Below are positions 1 to 32,723 of a DNA stretch of 64,000 bases, one piece after another (position 1 is the first letter of the stretch; each line of letters starts with the position of its first letter). The DNA is taken from the NCBI GenBank assembly GCA_037179515.1, contig JAXCGZ010021117.1, positions 1 to 64,000 of the forward strand, given 5' to 3'. Source of the DNA: Halocaridina rubra. Its lineage: Eukaryota > Arthropoda > Malacostraca > Decapoda > Atyidae. The notes under the pieces were generated by a model. It did not search any database. It worked only from the letters and a program-made list of their open reading frames with translations, and was not told the origin of the DNA. The translations under genes and the position numbers were made by a program.

Positions 1-153
<153 letters not shown>

Positions 154-262
154 AGGACTGTGTTGCAAATTTTGGCCAACATGTTTTAAAAGCTATTTCT
201 ATTTTCTTGTAATAAAAATGTAAATTAGAATCCTTTGTTATTTTCTACCAAGTGTGATTTAT

Positions 263-264
<2 letters not shown>

Positions 265-292
<28 letters not shown>
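265..292. repeat. (CT)n microsatellite
   Basis: A run of 14 CT dinucleotides in the spin intron, 55 bases before the acceptor at 345-346. Confidence 0.95.
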
Positions 293-296
<4 letters not shown>

Positions 297-346
297 CTGT
301 TTTAGTAGTTGGTACTAATGTAATTTCCTTATTTATTTCTCCCCAG

Positions 347-14450
<14,104 letters not shown>

Positions 14451-17400
14451 GAATAGAGATGCTTGTAGCGTATATTTTTTACCAGTTTGGTGACATGACA
14501 GTGTTCTGCATTTCTGTGGAGGTGAAGAGAGCGGGACATTTGATATTACAACACACTGCTGCATATGACAGTATACCAAGTTTTTGTGACTGTGCATAGA
14601 ATTTTCATTCATTTTATGAGATGTAATAAAGTTTATCATGCATATATTATTGGAGGAAAGACTACAGTATATTGTGCTATATGAGTAGATATTTTTTTAC
14701 ATAAATGAAATTTTTATTGTAAATTATGAAAGAGCATATGATTGAAAAGACATAATGTGTCCCATCTGTAGCAGACCAAAGTATTTGATATATTTAAGAC
14801 ATTTTAAAGTGAGCTTTAATGGAAACTTCCCATTAACAGTGATGTAAAATGTTAAGTAAATCACAAGGGATGGACTACAGTGCCAATTAGTGCTGAAATA
14901 TTTTCCGTATAGGAGATTGTGAGTATAAAGAAGCATTAAGTTTTTCTCAGATATGCTACAAGAAAAATGAACTGGAGAACATGTGCACCAGCTATTGAAC
15001 CATTAAGCAAATAGTACTCAGTGCCAATTTATAACTGATTAAAAATACTTTTATATAACTGTACAGCATTTGACATCCATAGGAGAAGTACTGTATATTA
15101 CATGAAGATATAATAGACTTAGAAAGCAGTACGGCTGTGACATTTTTTATTTAATTATATTTATTACATATATTTTTTGTATTTAAACTTTTTAACATTC
15201 TGGCTGTGATGGTTCTTTTGCATCTTAATAGCAGCTTTTTGTATTTTGAAGATAGGTTGTAGATATCATTTACTTGCTGTAAATAACTGAAGGAATTCTA
15301 GAATTGAAATAATATTATAAAGAAGGAATTGTGAAAATACAAAGCAGAAAGAAAGCTTGAATATTTTAAGGTAAAACGTGAAAATAAGACTAAAGGTAAC
15401 ATTTAACAAGAAAACAATTTGGTTACCATTACAATTCAGCAGCAGTCCATGTAAATATACAATCCCACATATTCTTTTAGAATGCTGAAGCCTGTATCGT
15501 GTTTCATCAGACATATACTCTGTTAATATTTGTAATTAACAGACAATTTCCATTTTAATTCATTGCTCAGTTATAGCTGGAATTTCTCTGTCCATGACAA
15601 TTTAGATTATGCCTGTCTTTCTCCTACTTCATTAAATGCTTGTATGGTGATGTAATTTGCAGGTCAGAGGAACAGAATGATACTTTTTGAATAGTGTTCA
15701 TACATGAAGGACCAAGTGTTATTTCCCGGAAGACGTCCTGTCTTTGGTGCAAACGTAGTACATAAAGACTTCTTTGGGACTGAGATTACGTGTTTTGGAA
15801 TGTAATATTTTTATATTTTATAAGCAGTGCTACTCGAGAAGAATTGTGTCTAGTAGTAGGAAAAAGTAATGAAAAGGTTCCTCATGCATTACTTTCATAA
15901 TTTGCTCACACAACCACCTTTCGGGACCTGGATAATGAGGCTTGTGTATATCATTTATTAAAAATCCCCTGAGACTTATTAATATACTGTATAATTCTTA
16001 GTAACTTGTAAGCATTTCTCATTTTAATGCTCTTTCTGTATCCGTGGATTTTAGTTAAAAGGAGATCATAAGAAGTTTAAGAATATATGCAATAATCATT
16101 AGCTTGTTTTTTTTATCAGTAAAACATTTGCAGATTTTTACAATGGTATGTGATAAGCATACCAAGACCCTTGCTAGTGCACCCATTTTGCAGAATTCTT
16201 TGGAGGTGGATAGGTTACAATATTCCTTCCTAAATTGGACTATTTGCTGCTCAAAACATTCTTTTCTTGTCCCATAAAATTTACTGCATATTTTGGTCTA
16301 GCATATTTAGAATATGCCTCGCTTATTTAGCAAATCCATATTTTAGTACTGAATAGTTTGGGGATATATCAGTCAACAAATTGTGTTGAATTTTAAGATT
16401 TGAATTATGGAAGTAGTTTCACAAGTAGACTGTCTTATATTTCTTTTATTTAAATTGCCAGTACATAAGATTATACATGAAAATAGTTTAAACAGGTACG
16501 TTTTAATTCAGTCTGTATAATTTTCCGAATTCAACTTCCACCAGTAAGATCATGTGTATGTAACCGAGAAAAAAAGTCATATTCTCGCATATGAAATATG
16601 TTTAAATAGTGTGTGGTGTGAAGATGAAATAATAAACATTTTAAAATGATGCTATATCTTACTGAAGCAATTAGGATGGCCACAAATGAACAAAAGAGCA
16701 AGACAACAGGGCTTCATCGTGCCCTGCACTTCTTCACCTCTTATCAGCTGTTCTGTAGCAAGAAAAAATCAGGAAGGATGGATTAGCTAGTCCTTTGCTC
16801 CCGTCCCTTTTTGTCAGCTTTTACAAGTACTCAGGAAATTCTAGTGAGGTATCCTTTATCCCTCACCACCAGGGATTAAATCTTTCATACTGAATAATGA
16901 ATTAATATCTACAATTAGGGACATATATTCATTCAAATGCTGATGAAAAATAAGTATGAAAATTGCATTGTTTGGTCATATCTATTCAACATATCTCTCA
17001 ATTCTTAGTGCCTTAATGCATTAGAAAGAGATATTGTATAAATGCCTGTGTCACAGGCTTTTTTCAGGCAAGAAAAGGCGTGTATAAGTTATGATAGCAT
17101 GTTGACTTTAAAGCTTTTTTCAGGTAGTGTGAAACTTCATATTTTAGAATTCTTTGAAGTACTGAACTAAAATGACCTTTTTGTAAATGTAATATGAATT
17201 TAATATATGAAAAATTTTCTTTTCAACCAATTTTTCTATTGGTTCTGAAGTGATAACGGTAATTAACACTATTTATGAAACAAGGCTGATCATTATATTT
17301 TTAGTTGAAAAATTTGTAACGTATCACAAATATAATCTAGTTCAAGTGGAACAATAGAATTTTAAGTGAAATGCTACAGAATAGAGCTATGAAACCCATT

Positions 17401-20149
17401 CTCAAACTTTACGATATCTGGATGATTTAAATCAAGGAAGGGTTTAAAGATTATAATTATAATAAATTACTACTTGCCTGTTCATAAAATTTTCATTTAA
17501 TAAGGTTTCCCCATGTGCTTAATCAGCAGTATTTAAGAGCTTGAATTAGAGATCCTAGAATTGAAGTACTGTATAATGATTCTAAACATAGAAACTGTAT
17601 ATGCATAAGATTATCACCTGGTGTTTATATCTCATGAACAAATGAGTCTGACCAGCAGTTTCATTGTTGCTGGGGACTGGTGGCCATGTGCAGGAAGTTA
17701 GTTTAATATTCATAGGCCTTTTAGTGACAATGTATGTCATCATGAGAGAATCTTTGTTTGCCAGTTATAAGAACTCCTTTGCCCTTCCGAGTACATACTT
17801 AGGGTTTTGAAAAGAAAATTCATAAGAGGAACTGCAGAGCCCAGTACTGATATTACTTCTGCTTGTTTACCATTTCCAGAACATGTCTTTATGTTATTCA
17901 GGCATGTTAAATACTGGTTTAGATTGTGCTCTATAGAACAATGTGTTAATTTGCTACCATTTTGAGTTATGAATATTGTTGAGGAAAAGAGAATGAGGTT
18001 AATGCGTTTAATATTTTCTTTTGCCAAGGAGCCCCTCTACTGACCAAAATTTATATGAAGTTGATATTATTCAAAAATTAAGGCATTGATTACACTTTAC
18101 AGCACTAGGTGTTAAATTACACTGTTCAGATTCAGTCACTTGTCCTACTCTTTCATTGTCCAGTAGATAAATATGATTAAGTTAAAGTGAGAGTTAGGGG
18201 AATAAATATTTTCTTGTACCAAAGAGCTCCTCCACTGAACAAGTGTGATGGCAGGTCAGTTACTTTGTGGGTTATTCGAGTAATTACATGCGTATTGGAA
18301 ATTATTGTATTTCTCTGATTCCCACAACTGACTTAACTTCCTGTGTGCTAATGGGTACTAATGTCTTAGAAAAAGTTACTGGCATAGTGAAATTCTCTTA
18401 CCAAGTACTGTTTCAGATACTGTACATATTTACTAGTTTTCTATTCAAGCTGAAAAACTGCTTCTATGAAAGTTTTTGTAAAAGCAAAACTGTATTGTAT
18501 TAGTTCTTTTAAAGGCAGGTAAGAACTGATAAAGTAAGTATTTTCTGTAATGAATGCCAAATATTAATAGTAGTATACAATGTATACTGCGCATTACTTA
18601 CCAATATTAAATAAAAATATATTACCTACCTTTTCACAACTCTTCTCACCCAAAATACATGCACTATGTACATTTTATAATTAAAACTGTATATGGTAAA
18701 AATCTTATTATGTCATTCCTTACAACTGAAGATATTTATGTACTGTGTATGTACTATTCCTGAGAGTGTGAGAGAAAAAATTCTGTAACTTGATATGTGT
18801 ACGAAGATATATTTTATGCATATGTCTTGTACCAAATCTTGTATATTCAGAGATTTTGGGGACCTCTTCCTTTGCAGATTTTTTTTTTTAAGTGTAGGTT
18901 CTCATGCACATACAGTGTGAAAAGTAACTTCCTTGGTTTTATATTAAAAAACAGCTACATGGAGGTTGCCGAAAATAGTTTGTCCTTTTGTACTCCATCA
19001 CCAGTTGCTTAATTTTTCATACATAATAATTGTACATAGATGAAGTGAATTATCATTCAAAGTGCATTACTCTCATACAATACCATCCAGTGTGTATTGG
19101 CAGGTATGATTTGTGTACAGTCTAAGTGTTGTAATATTGTTTATTAAAGTCCAGTTTATGTTAAAGTAGTTTTCTTTTAATCCAATACCATTTACCTCTT
19201 GAAGTCAGCAGCACGGACACAATTTTCGTAAAGCAAATTTTATCAATGTATATTCTGTGCTCGTTTCCTTGGAAAGTCTGCAGTAATAGTGGTAACAATG
19301 CTAGCTGCTTCTCTCAAATATATATGTTTGTATAGGACTGCCATATAGAGGCAATGTAATACACAGAAAAGCACAAACAGATTCCAAAAATTTCAAACAT
19401 CTCAAAGTGATTACAACTGCAAAGAAACACTGCTAAATTGATGAAAATCCACTATTAGGACTACAATACATTATTCTTTTTTCACTCTCCCTACTCCCTT
19501 TAACTTCACATTGTACTTGCTATTGTGGTATAATCTTTGTTACATCATTATTCAACGACACAGACAAGAAATCACAAGACTAGGGGAAGCCATTTCATAA
19601 ATGCAAAAATTCAAAATCACTAAAGGCATTTAAAAAAATGAAATGGAAGAACTCTTGCAGTTGTCGACATATTAATATTGGAAATTCTAGCTATATCATT
19701 ATGAAAGTTCGTAAAACAAACTATGTTGTGTAAATTATTCCTACATGTCTTATCAGCAACTTGTAAATCAATACATATTTGCCTCTCCAAACAGTCTATG
19801 CTTAATATGTGGTCCATGATGGGAAGAATGAGCTCAGAAAATCAAAGTTATTTACACAAACTTTCAATTTAAAGAAAGGTGTATCCAATAAGATTCTCAC
19901 ACCTGGAATGAGTAGATATTCAAACTGGTTGATTACTGTTCACATGAACCATCTATCTGAGTTGCCAAGGGCAAGTATTATTTGTTATTGTAGTCGCTAG
20001 TTAATTCAGGATAATATATAGAATAAAATAAAAATATCCTGTACAAATACACTTAATAATTACAAAATAGAAGACAAGAAGAAAATGTAGTTCATTATTA
20101 TCAAATAATATATTGTACTTAATATTTTAAAAATATTTTTTTATGACTT
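14451..20149. other. spin 3' UTR and intergenic, no gene seen
   Basis: AT-rich sequence with no coding exon, TE protein or RNA gene that I can support on either strand. AATAAA at 14625-14630, 175 bases after the spin stop, is the best polyadenylation signal. Other AATAAA sites, for example 16631-16636, could serve a longer 3' UTR. Weak similarity links about 17990-18050 and 18189-18250. Confidence 0.7.
14625..14630 (+). terminator. spin: probable polyadenylation signal of spin
   Basis: AATAAA hexamer 175 bases downstream of the TGA at 14448-14450, followed by T/G-rich sequence. Longer 3' UTR forms are possible. Confidence 0.5.
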
Positions 20150-25094
<4,945 letters not shown>

Positions 25095-25106
25095 GATGCA
25101 ATATAT

Positions 25107-25112
25107 CTGAAA
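25107..25112 (-). promoter_or_regulatory. possible splice acceptor of a 5' UTR exon
   Basis: On the minus strand TTGAAATTTCAG precedes the BAR-gene start codon by 12 bases, with no upstream start codon in that short leader. This fits an intron between a distant non-coding first exon and the coding exon. The first exon was not located. It could lie anywhere up to the TNPO3 side. Confidence 0.45.
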
Positions 25113-25275
25113 TTTCAATTTGATAGAATTATAAAGCATGCCTTATTAGCCACCTAAAATATTTTATCAAATGTGCATTAAACCTGACTGAACATATAAT
25201 AAAATGGAAAATCGATATTTCTTTTTTTTAAATGACATTAATTAGGAAATAAAGTAAAATTCACAAAAATCCACA

Positions 25276-25488
25276 TAAAGGTTAAAGGTTAAAGGTTGCC
25301 GGTGTTTCAGTTCCGATATCCATCTGAGATGCTCCTCAGAACATCAGCCGGGGCAAGCCCCAACCCCCCCCCACTGTGGTGCCCATCCGCAGCAGTAACC
25401 TTCCCAGTAAACTGCTTAAACTCTCGGTCCTGAGCGGAAACCGATCTGTCGACCTCGCGAATGCGAGGCCAGCATACTGTACATCACA
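25276..25488 (-). mobile_element. tRNA-derived SINE family 2, copy B
   Basis: Reverse-complement copy of the SINE at 22834-23052: AACCTTT-type tail at 25276-25298, CCGGTGTTTCAGTTCCGATA, GCCCCAACCCCCCCCCACTG, CTCGGTCCTGAGCGGAAACC and GTCGACCTCGCG. The A-box end is partly lost. It lies just upstream of the first coding exon of the BAR gene. Confidence 0.8.
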
Positions 25489-25489
25489 T

Positions 25490-27914
25490 TTTATACTTAT
25501 TCCTCTCAATGGACTAAGAAAACTCATTATGGATCACTTATGGTATAAATTTAAAATATACTGTATCACAGTTCCAGGAAAAGATAAAAACAATTATTCC
25601 CAAAAAATATAAAATCGTCCATACCTTGTTAAACAACAAAATTATATAAAGAATATGGTAGTACAAAACTGAAATTATGTTTGAGTAAAACAGTCATTCC
25701 ACCAATTAGTAAATATACTCGGAACAAAAAGACATACAAAATAGGAATTTTTGGTAGGTTAGCTACAGCCAAATCCTGTGGACAGATTTAAATACTTTAT
25801 ATGGCTTAGAATTCTGGTCATTTAATAAACAATGTAACATATGGGCATTAAGAATTACGCCAGAAATATAATTTTAAAGTTTTACTGAATAGTGTGTGGG
25901 AAGCAATATGGAACTCTTTAATATTACATGCTTATATCTTCCGTTTTCTTATAACCATTTATAATTGTGTAATTAAGGAAACCAATGCAATTTTTACTTT
26001 TGAGCTTGGTTTTAGCATTATCCATACTTTATCCAAAGCTTTCCAATTCCCATTCGTTATTACTCTTCATTACTAACATGACAGATCTACGTGTCAATCG
26101 GCTATATAAGTGATATTAAACGACAGAGATTTCCATGCTACGAAAACCTGAATAAAATAAGTCAGATTGGCATTTACGTTTGACAGTCTTATGAAGTATT
26201 TATTCTGCAAATACAGTATATCTAGAACCAACTACATTACCACATTCTTTCAATAAAGAAAGGTTATTCACAACAAAACTGTCTAAAGTGAATGAATGCA
26301 TACTCTTCAGTCATATACAAACTCATTAAACAATTCTGACCTGTTTTTTAAATTGATTAAGAAAAGCTAAGTTAGATGAAAAGAGTGGCAGTTAAGAAAT
26401 CAAACTCATAAATATAAACTGTAACAAAACTATCCCTTATTAGAAACCTTCTATATATCTACACTTTAAATATATCTAACAAAAAAATTTCCCCAAAATT
26501 ATGAGGATAAATATTCCTTACTGCCTTAAAACCACCACCAAAGCCCCTCTTCCATCTGTATCTCTCAGATGGGTCCAGTGGCCCCAGACTTCCCAAACAC
26601 TATTAACACTATCCAAGATTTCCTGCTTGACATAAGTAAAATAAGTACTGTATATTCAATATGCATATGACTGAACAAGCTATCCCTATGAAACATTCTT
26701 TCATAAACCCTACACAAATATCATAGATTAAAAACTAACTTTAATGCCTAAAAGTATAAGAGCTAAGGGAAAAATTATCAAAGATAGCTTCAGATTTTAT
26801 CAAGAAATTTAGTTTTGATGATAAAACCTCCTTTTATGTGTTACTACCAGAATGAGGGTGGACATAGACAGAATGTGAGTGGCAATCATGGGTCAGTCAA
26901 CTCTGGAGTTGAGTAGCTTACCTACTTGGCTACCATGGTCTCTACTTCTATCCCTGAGGAACATTTTGGTATTACCATATTAAAGTTTAACAAGTGTACT
27001 AATTTTATAAAGTGAGAGTTACACTTAAGGGCTAAATTAGGCTCCATAAACCTCTGGAACCCCTTTCTCAAGAGTATAGAGAGATTAAATGTTTTTAAAA
27101 TATTTGTGAAGAAAGAGTACATTTTTTCTTCTACTAAAGTCAGTATTTTTGAAGTACAAATGCAATGCAGAGTAGTACTGTTGGTTGCAATAATCACAAG
27201 TCTCTGTTGTTCTCCCTGACTCGCCAAGTACCGTACTTATTTATAACTTTTATTTTACTGGTTACTTATATACAGTTAAAAGCATACATTTGTAGTTCTA
27301 AATATATGCATGAGTACGTCTGCTAGTTTAAGTAATGACAGGATTATGAGCTTTCGCTTTATTTCTTTTAAAGTATTTCGGGTGAAATTGCAAGAAGGAC
27401 TTGCAACTGATTAAAAAATAATTTTTGCAAGCGTAACTTATTTGAGGACTTGTACCTAGTTGACTTTTTTTCCAGATGTCATTGCATTAAGGATTTGTAA
27501 CTAGTTAAACTTTGTGACATAAGTATAAACCATCGTTAATAAAATTAAGTCTACTTGTTAAATATCATACACAAAAATATATCAAATTATTTCATATTTG
27601 TCAGTGAACTCATTCAATTTTAATATTTTCTTTATATAAGTTTAATAGTATTCTAATGAGATGGGTTATTATAAGCAACAGTCCTTCTCATTACAACAAG
27701 TAGGTGAGTAACACTAGCATATTTCTAAAGGGGATCCGTTTTTGAAATTATCGATACAACAAGTCAAATATATATTATATTCAGAGCAATATGGAGTATA
27801 TAAAAGGAAAAAATATACACGTAAAAAAGAAAGGTATTTCTTGACTTGATACTGTACATAAAATACAAATTTTAGTGTCTTCTGATCAATGGTATTACTT
27901 ATGCAAACCACCAA
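25490..27914. other. intergenic or 5' intron, no gene seen
   Basis: AT-rich sequence. No exon with supported homology, TE protein or RNA gene recognised on either strand. Open frames here are short and low in complexity. Confidence 0.6.
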
Positions 27915-28285
27915 ACTAGGAAATGTGGTTAGGTTGGGTTAAAAATCATCTGTATTGTATAATAGCAATGATAGTAAAGATTTGAGTTATGCACCCCTTC
28001 TAATATCGGAAAACACTATTTTTTTCTAATAGGCCTCGATGATTTTTACATTATTCTGATAACTATTTTTCTGAAAAGTCACTGTTTTTTGTCAGAACCG
28101 ACAGACAGAACCCAAATAACCTAACTCAAATCTGAAGCCTTACATGCTTAAATGGGTGCATTTAGGTGTTTACACAACAGCGGGGCACATTTCTGGGAGT
28201 GGCGGTAATGTTGATCCCTCGAGTAGGCAATGGAGGGGTGCATAAAACGAATCTTGACCAAAATAATTACCAAAAGATAAAGTGA
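27915..28285 (+). repeat. undescribed dispersed repeat, copy 1
   Basis: Ordered blocks are shared with 39595-39815 in the same orientation: GAAGCCTTA, TAGGTGTTT, ACAACAGCGGGGCAC, GGGAGTGGCGGTAATGTTGAT, AGTAGGCAATGGA, GGGGTGCATAAAACGAATCTTGACCA. Both copies have TAACCTAAC-type motifs upstream. No coding frame or known terminal structure is seen. Confidence 0.6.
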
Positions 28286-28404
28286 CGAATAAGACATTAA
28301 GGATACTGATATGCCTAACCTAACTTTAAGTACATATGTATGTGCAAGTACTAGAGTGTATTTTAGAAACTTGTAATCCAAAACCTTACTGTAAACTTTT
28401 CTTT

Positions 28405-28620
28405 TATGTGACACCAGGATGGGCAAAAGAAATTGCCTTCATCCAGCCTGAGAGCGAAGAAAACAAAAAGGAAAGACAAACCGAGAGGGGTAATGTTGTG
28501 ACTTGTCAGATGTGAGGAGATAATATGTGTGTAAGAATTATTAATTATAGAAAAGGCACTGTAGCTGAAGGAAGATTTATCATGGAGCTGACCTGGTTAG
28601 TACTATTTAGGTCTAAAAAA
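28405..28620 (-). mobile_element. SINE-like repeat family 3, copy 3
   Basis: Its plus-strand start GTGACACCAGGATGGGCAAA is the reverse complement of the family tail. GACTTGTCAGATGTGA and GTAGCTGAAGGAAGA match the inner blocks. It is inverted with respect to copy 4 only about 300 bases away. Confidence 0.75.
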
Positions 28621-28904
28621 CCTCTGACTGTAGTATCCCAATGGGCAGCTGGTGTCATGTGCTGACCTATTGCATGGTTGTTGTCATATTATTTTCAAAG
28701 TACTATAGCTAATTATATTATTCTGCTACAGCCAAGTTGTCTTATAAATGATAAGTAGTATTACAACTAACATGTTTTTTCTTGTAATATTAAAGGAAAG
28801 AGGACAACCTATCCATCATTTACTTTCCTTTTCTATGTTTTAACATGTACATTCAGCCCACCCATGTAGTAGCTTGGCCCATGGCACAGCCACCCATTGC
28901 GATA

Positions 28905-29171
28905 CTACAGGTGAAGGTCTTTTGACTTAAATAGGACTGTTCTTGCCAGCTCGAGACTAAGTCTTCCTTTACTTATGGATCCTATTCTATGACTACATAT
29001 ACACAGAATATTCTTGCATAATCGTTACACATCTCTTATTATCCCTTCACATCTGACAAGTGACACCAAACTCATATCTGTTTCTCTTTGCTTTATATGT
29101 CTTCGCTCAGCCCCGATGAGAGCAATTTTTTTCACCAGTTCTGGTGCCACACCCATGAAAAAAAAAAATGC
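28905..29171 (+). mobile_element. SINE-like repeat family 3, copy 4
   Basis: Blocks AGGTGAAGGTCTTTTGACTT, AAGTCTTCCTTTACTTATGG, CACATCTCTTATTATCCC, TTCACATCTGACAAGTGACA, CCCCGATGAGAGCAATTTTT and CAGTTCTGGTGCCACACC, then poly(A) at 29158-29168. This is the cleanest copy of the family in the window. Confidence 0.8.
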
Positions 29172-29952
29172 TAATACCACTCTTAAGCAAGAACTACATC
29201 CAGAAGGGTTGAATATTTTACATTTATTACATTACTGTGAGAATTCATCAGTAAGTCAAAATACTACAGTGACCTTGGAAAAGAAAAAGATTGAGCACAG
29301 CAACCATTAATGAACTTCTGGCTTTTTCTATATACGTATTTCTCTCACCCTCAATGAGTGACATGAAAAAACAAAACAAAAATCTATTATCAACTCGTTT
29401 CTTAACTGGGAGTATATACTCGTACAGTGTGTTAAATATATTCTACGTCAAACACTTTACCAATTCTACAGTAGATATATCACCTCGTAGTTTGCACTCT
29501 GATTAAAGATTCGAATTATTTGAGGTTTTAATTCGAAAATCGACGTCACTGATCCATACATATTCTGCATAAGCATCCAGTAAATGTTAACATCTTATAT
29601 ATACTACAAATTTCCTCATATCCTACGAAACAAGTACAATATTTACCAGGTACTTATGTTATCAAGTGTCGCTGTCACTTTTCTGCATTCAGAGACAAAG
29701 AAATACTTTGGCTTTAAAATTACTTTTCATCGGTGATGGATAATATTTCATAAATTTTCACTCAATATAACAAAACTTTGTGGTCACAAATTTGAATAAA
29801 TACATTTAATAAGCATATTTATCTACATAATTTGCTATTTTTTTTTTTTGCTAGAATGGTTGAAGTCAATATAATACCTTCGAACATAAAGATCTAAAAA
29901 TCACCATAAATGTATACATACATTACAAAGCATAAAAAAAGCACACACACTA
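29172..29952. other. intergenic, no gene seen
   Basis: AT-rich sequence without a recognisable exon, RNA gene or TE protein. Confidence 0.6.
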
Positions 29953-30100
<148 letters not shown>

Positions 30101-30125
30101 TTCCCACAAAAGTCAGAGTATTTTC

Positions 30126-30172
30126 TTTGACTGAGCCACCCCCTTATAAAGGGGAATATGGCTTTGGTATGT
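30126..30172. repeat. short hairpin resembling RTE-like LINE 3' ends
   Basis: GAGCCACCCCCTTATAAAGGGGAATATGGC holds a C5/G4 stem flanked by GCCA/TGGC arms. It resembles the end of the LINE copy at 43540-43590 (GGCCAACCCCTTTACAATGG). Probably a solitary 3' end remnant. Confidence 0.4.
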
Positions 30173-30276
30173 GAATGGATATATGGTAAGGAAGCCCATA
30201 AATATTTTTTATTATCTTACACACTTTTTATTATTTATATGCGCATGGATGTGAATATTTTTATTTATGTGTATGT

Positions 30277-31640
30277 GATTACCTAATTGTGTTTACGGGA
30301 AAGACCCCAAAGCTCGTATCTTCCCGTCTCCTCGTCGGTTCCATTTTATACTTAGTGATACTGATCATACTTGCCCTTAAAACTATGGATTGAGTTAGCA
30401 TTAACTACATCCTCGTTTAGCGAATTCCAATTATTAACTACTCTTACACTAAGAAAGTACTTCCTTACATTCTGCAAAGAAGTTTTCTTACGAGGCTTCA
30501 AACTATGACCTCTAGCTCCAGTGCCAGCCATATCAAAATATCGATCCCTATTCACTCTGTCATAACGATGAAGGAATTTAAAAACTGTCACAATATCCCC
30601 CCTCAATCTTCAATCATCGAGTGATGGTAAGTCTAATTCCCCCAGCCTTCCATCATAACTGTGATTGCGTATTTCTGACACCAGTTTCGTGGCATGTCTT
30701 TGAACTTTTTCCAGCTTAACTACATGCTTTTTCATGTGCGGATTCCAAAAGGGGGCTGCATATTCAAGTTTGACTTCACATAGCTTACATAAATATTTAT
30801 AAATATTTCCTCGTCCATGTGCCTGAAGGCTACCCTTACATTTGCTAAGAAGCATATGCTGCCGTTACTTTGCCATTTGTATGCATTTACTTTTTCTGGA
30901 GACAAATCGGCTAGTGTGTTTACTCCTAGATCTCTCTCATTCTCTGTCTCTTGAAGTTCTACTCCTGCCACCGAGAAGTCAAGCTTGGGCCTTCTTGCAC
31001 TTGTACCCATTCTCAGTACCTTACATTTTGAAGTATCGCATTTCATCAGCCTCTTTTCTGACCATTCATGCAGACTATTTAGATCTTCCTGAAGTGCTCT
31101 ACTATTGTTCTCGTTTCTTACTTTCTTCACAATCTTTGCATCATCTGCAATCATATTCATGAATGAATTTACAGACTCTGGTAGATCATTTACATATACA
31201 AGGAACATGAATGTCCCTAAAACTGAACCCTGTGGAACTCCACTACTAACTCTTCTCCATTCAGACACTGAGTGAATTACACTAAGCCTCTGTTCCCTTC
31301 CTTCTAAGTATGTTTATATCCATTACAAGGCATTTCCACCTGTTCTTGTCATTGTTTGCAGCTTCTTAATAAGTCTCCCGAATGGGACAGTGTCAAATGC
31401 TTTCTGAAAGTCTAGGAATATGCAATCTGCCCAGCCCTCTCTTTCCTGTAAGATTCGGCTTACCTCATCATAAAATTCTAATAAGTTTGTTAATGTTGAT
31501 CTATCGTCTCTGAAGCCATGTTGTCTCACTGACAAAAAGTTAAAGGATTCCAAGTGAGGAGAGATGTTTCCTTAGTAGTTTCTCCATAACTTTGCAACTA
31601 TGCTGGTCAAGAAAATGGTCTATTGCTTAGAGCCGTATCC
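30277..31640 (-). mobile_element. CR1-like non-LTR retrotransposon, 5' truncated, broken RT
   Basis: Minus-strand frames give successive reverse transcriptase parts of the CR1/chicken-repeat group. 31553-31323 has QHGFRDDRSTLTNLLEF and DFQKAFDTVPFGRL. 31268-30732 has SSGVPQGSVLG, VYVNDLPESV and a catalytic box read as IADDAKI. 30855-30610 has HATKLVSEIRN. 30606-30352 has the C-terminal RYFDMAGTGARGHSLK, VRKYFLSVRVVNNWNSL and the IHSFKGKYDQY end. The 3' end carries GTTTACGGGAAAG and AATTAGGTAATCAC. At least three frame changes make it inactive. The 5' side stops near 31640 beside (TA)n. A plus-strand piece of the same family is at 33237-33573. Confidence 0.85.
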
Positions 31641-31662
31641 CTCCTTCCTTTTTTGTATATGC

Positions 31663-31678
31663 ATATATATATATATAT

Positions 31679-31741
<63 letters not shown>
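31663..31741. repeat. (TA)n microsatellite with one interruption
   Basis: TA tract interrupted by a C at 31681, adjoining the truncated 5' side of the CR1-like LINE. Confidence 0.95.
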
Positions 31742-31744
<3 letters not shown>

Positions 31745-31852
31745 GCCACGAGTGAGGTTGGGGAATCTGTAATATGAACATAGTGGCATTCAGTTAGAAT
31801 GCGTTCATTCCTAAGTATAGCAGATATAAGCTATAAGGTTGGATTCCTTTTA

Positions 31853-31930
31853 ACCTTCTTTGGTGTAGTGGTAGCGCCTTGACTTAGTAATCATAAGTCC
31901 TAGGCTCGAGTTCCGGTCGGGGTAGAAAAT
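31853..31930 (+). mobile_element. tRNA-like SINE head
   Basis: TTTGGTGTAGTGGTAGCGCC (A-box-like) and GGCTCGAGTTCCGGTCGGGG (B-box-like) occur at tRNA spacing. Only about 75 bases are present, then ATTCA and (TA)n. The anticodon arm does not form well, so a functional tRNA is unlikely. It differs from SINE families 1 and 2. Confidence 0.6.
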
Positions 31931-31932
31931 GA

Positions 31933-32486
<554 letters not shown>

Positions 32487-32514
32487 TTTTAGACTGTATG
32501 TTAACAGTTCAGTG

Positions 32515-32640
<126 letters not shown>

Positions 32641-32643
32641 ACC

Positions 32644-32723
32644 TTGGCTGTTTCCCCCTTTAATTGGGGGGTAGCTGACATCAAAGAAAGAAAGCAATAA
32701 GGGGATTACTTTGCTCTATGGGC
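32644..32723 (+). repeat. inverted end repeat, left copy
   Basis: TGGCTGTTTCCCCCTTTAAT, GGGGGGTAGCTGACATCAAA and GGGGATTACTTTGCTCTATG match, in reverse complement, the 36655-36735 end of the same LINE. The first 31 bases also fold on themselves (CCCCC/GGGGG stem with GGCT/AGCC). Confidence 0.85.

Noticed and set aside
26922..27227. 101-codon minus-strand open frame
   Set aside because: No domain, no splice context linking it to the BAR gene, and chance length in AT-rich DNA.
31857..31925. functional tRNA gene
   Set aside because: The anticodon arm and acceptor stem are not convincing and (TA)n follows directly. It was kept as a SINE-like head.
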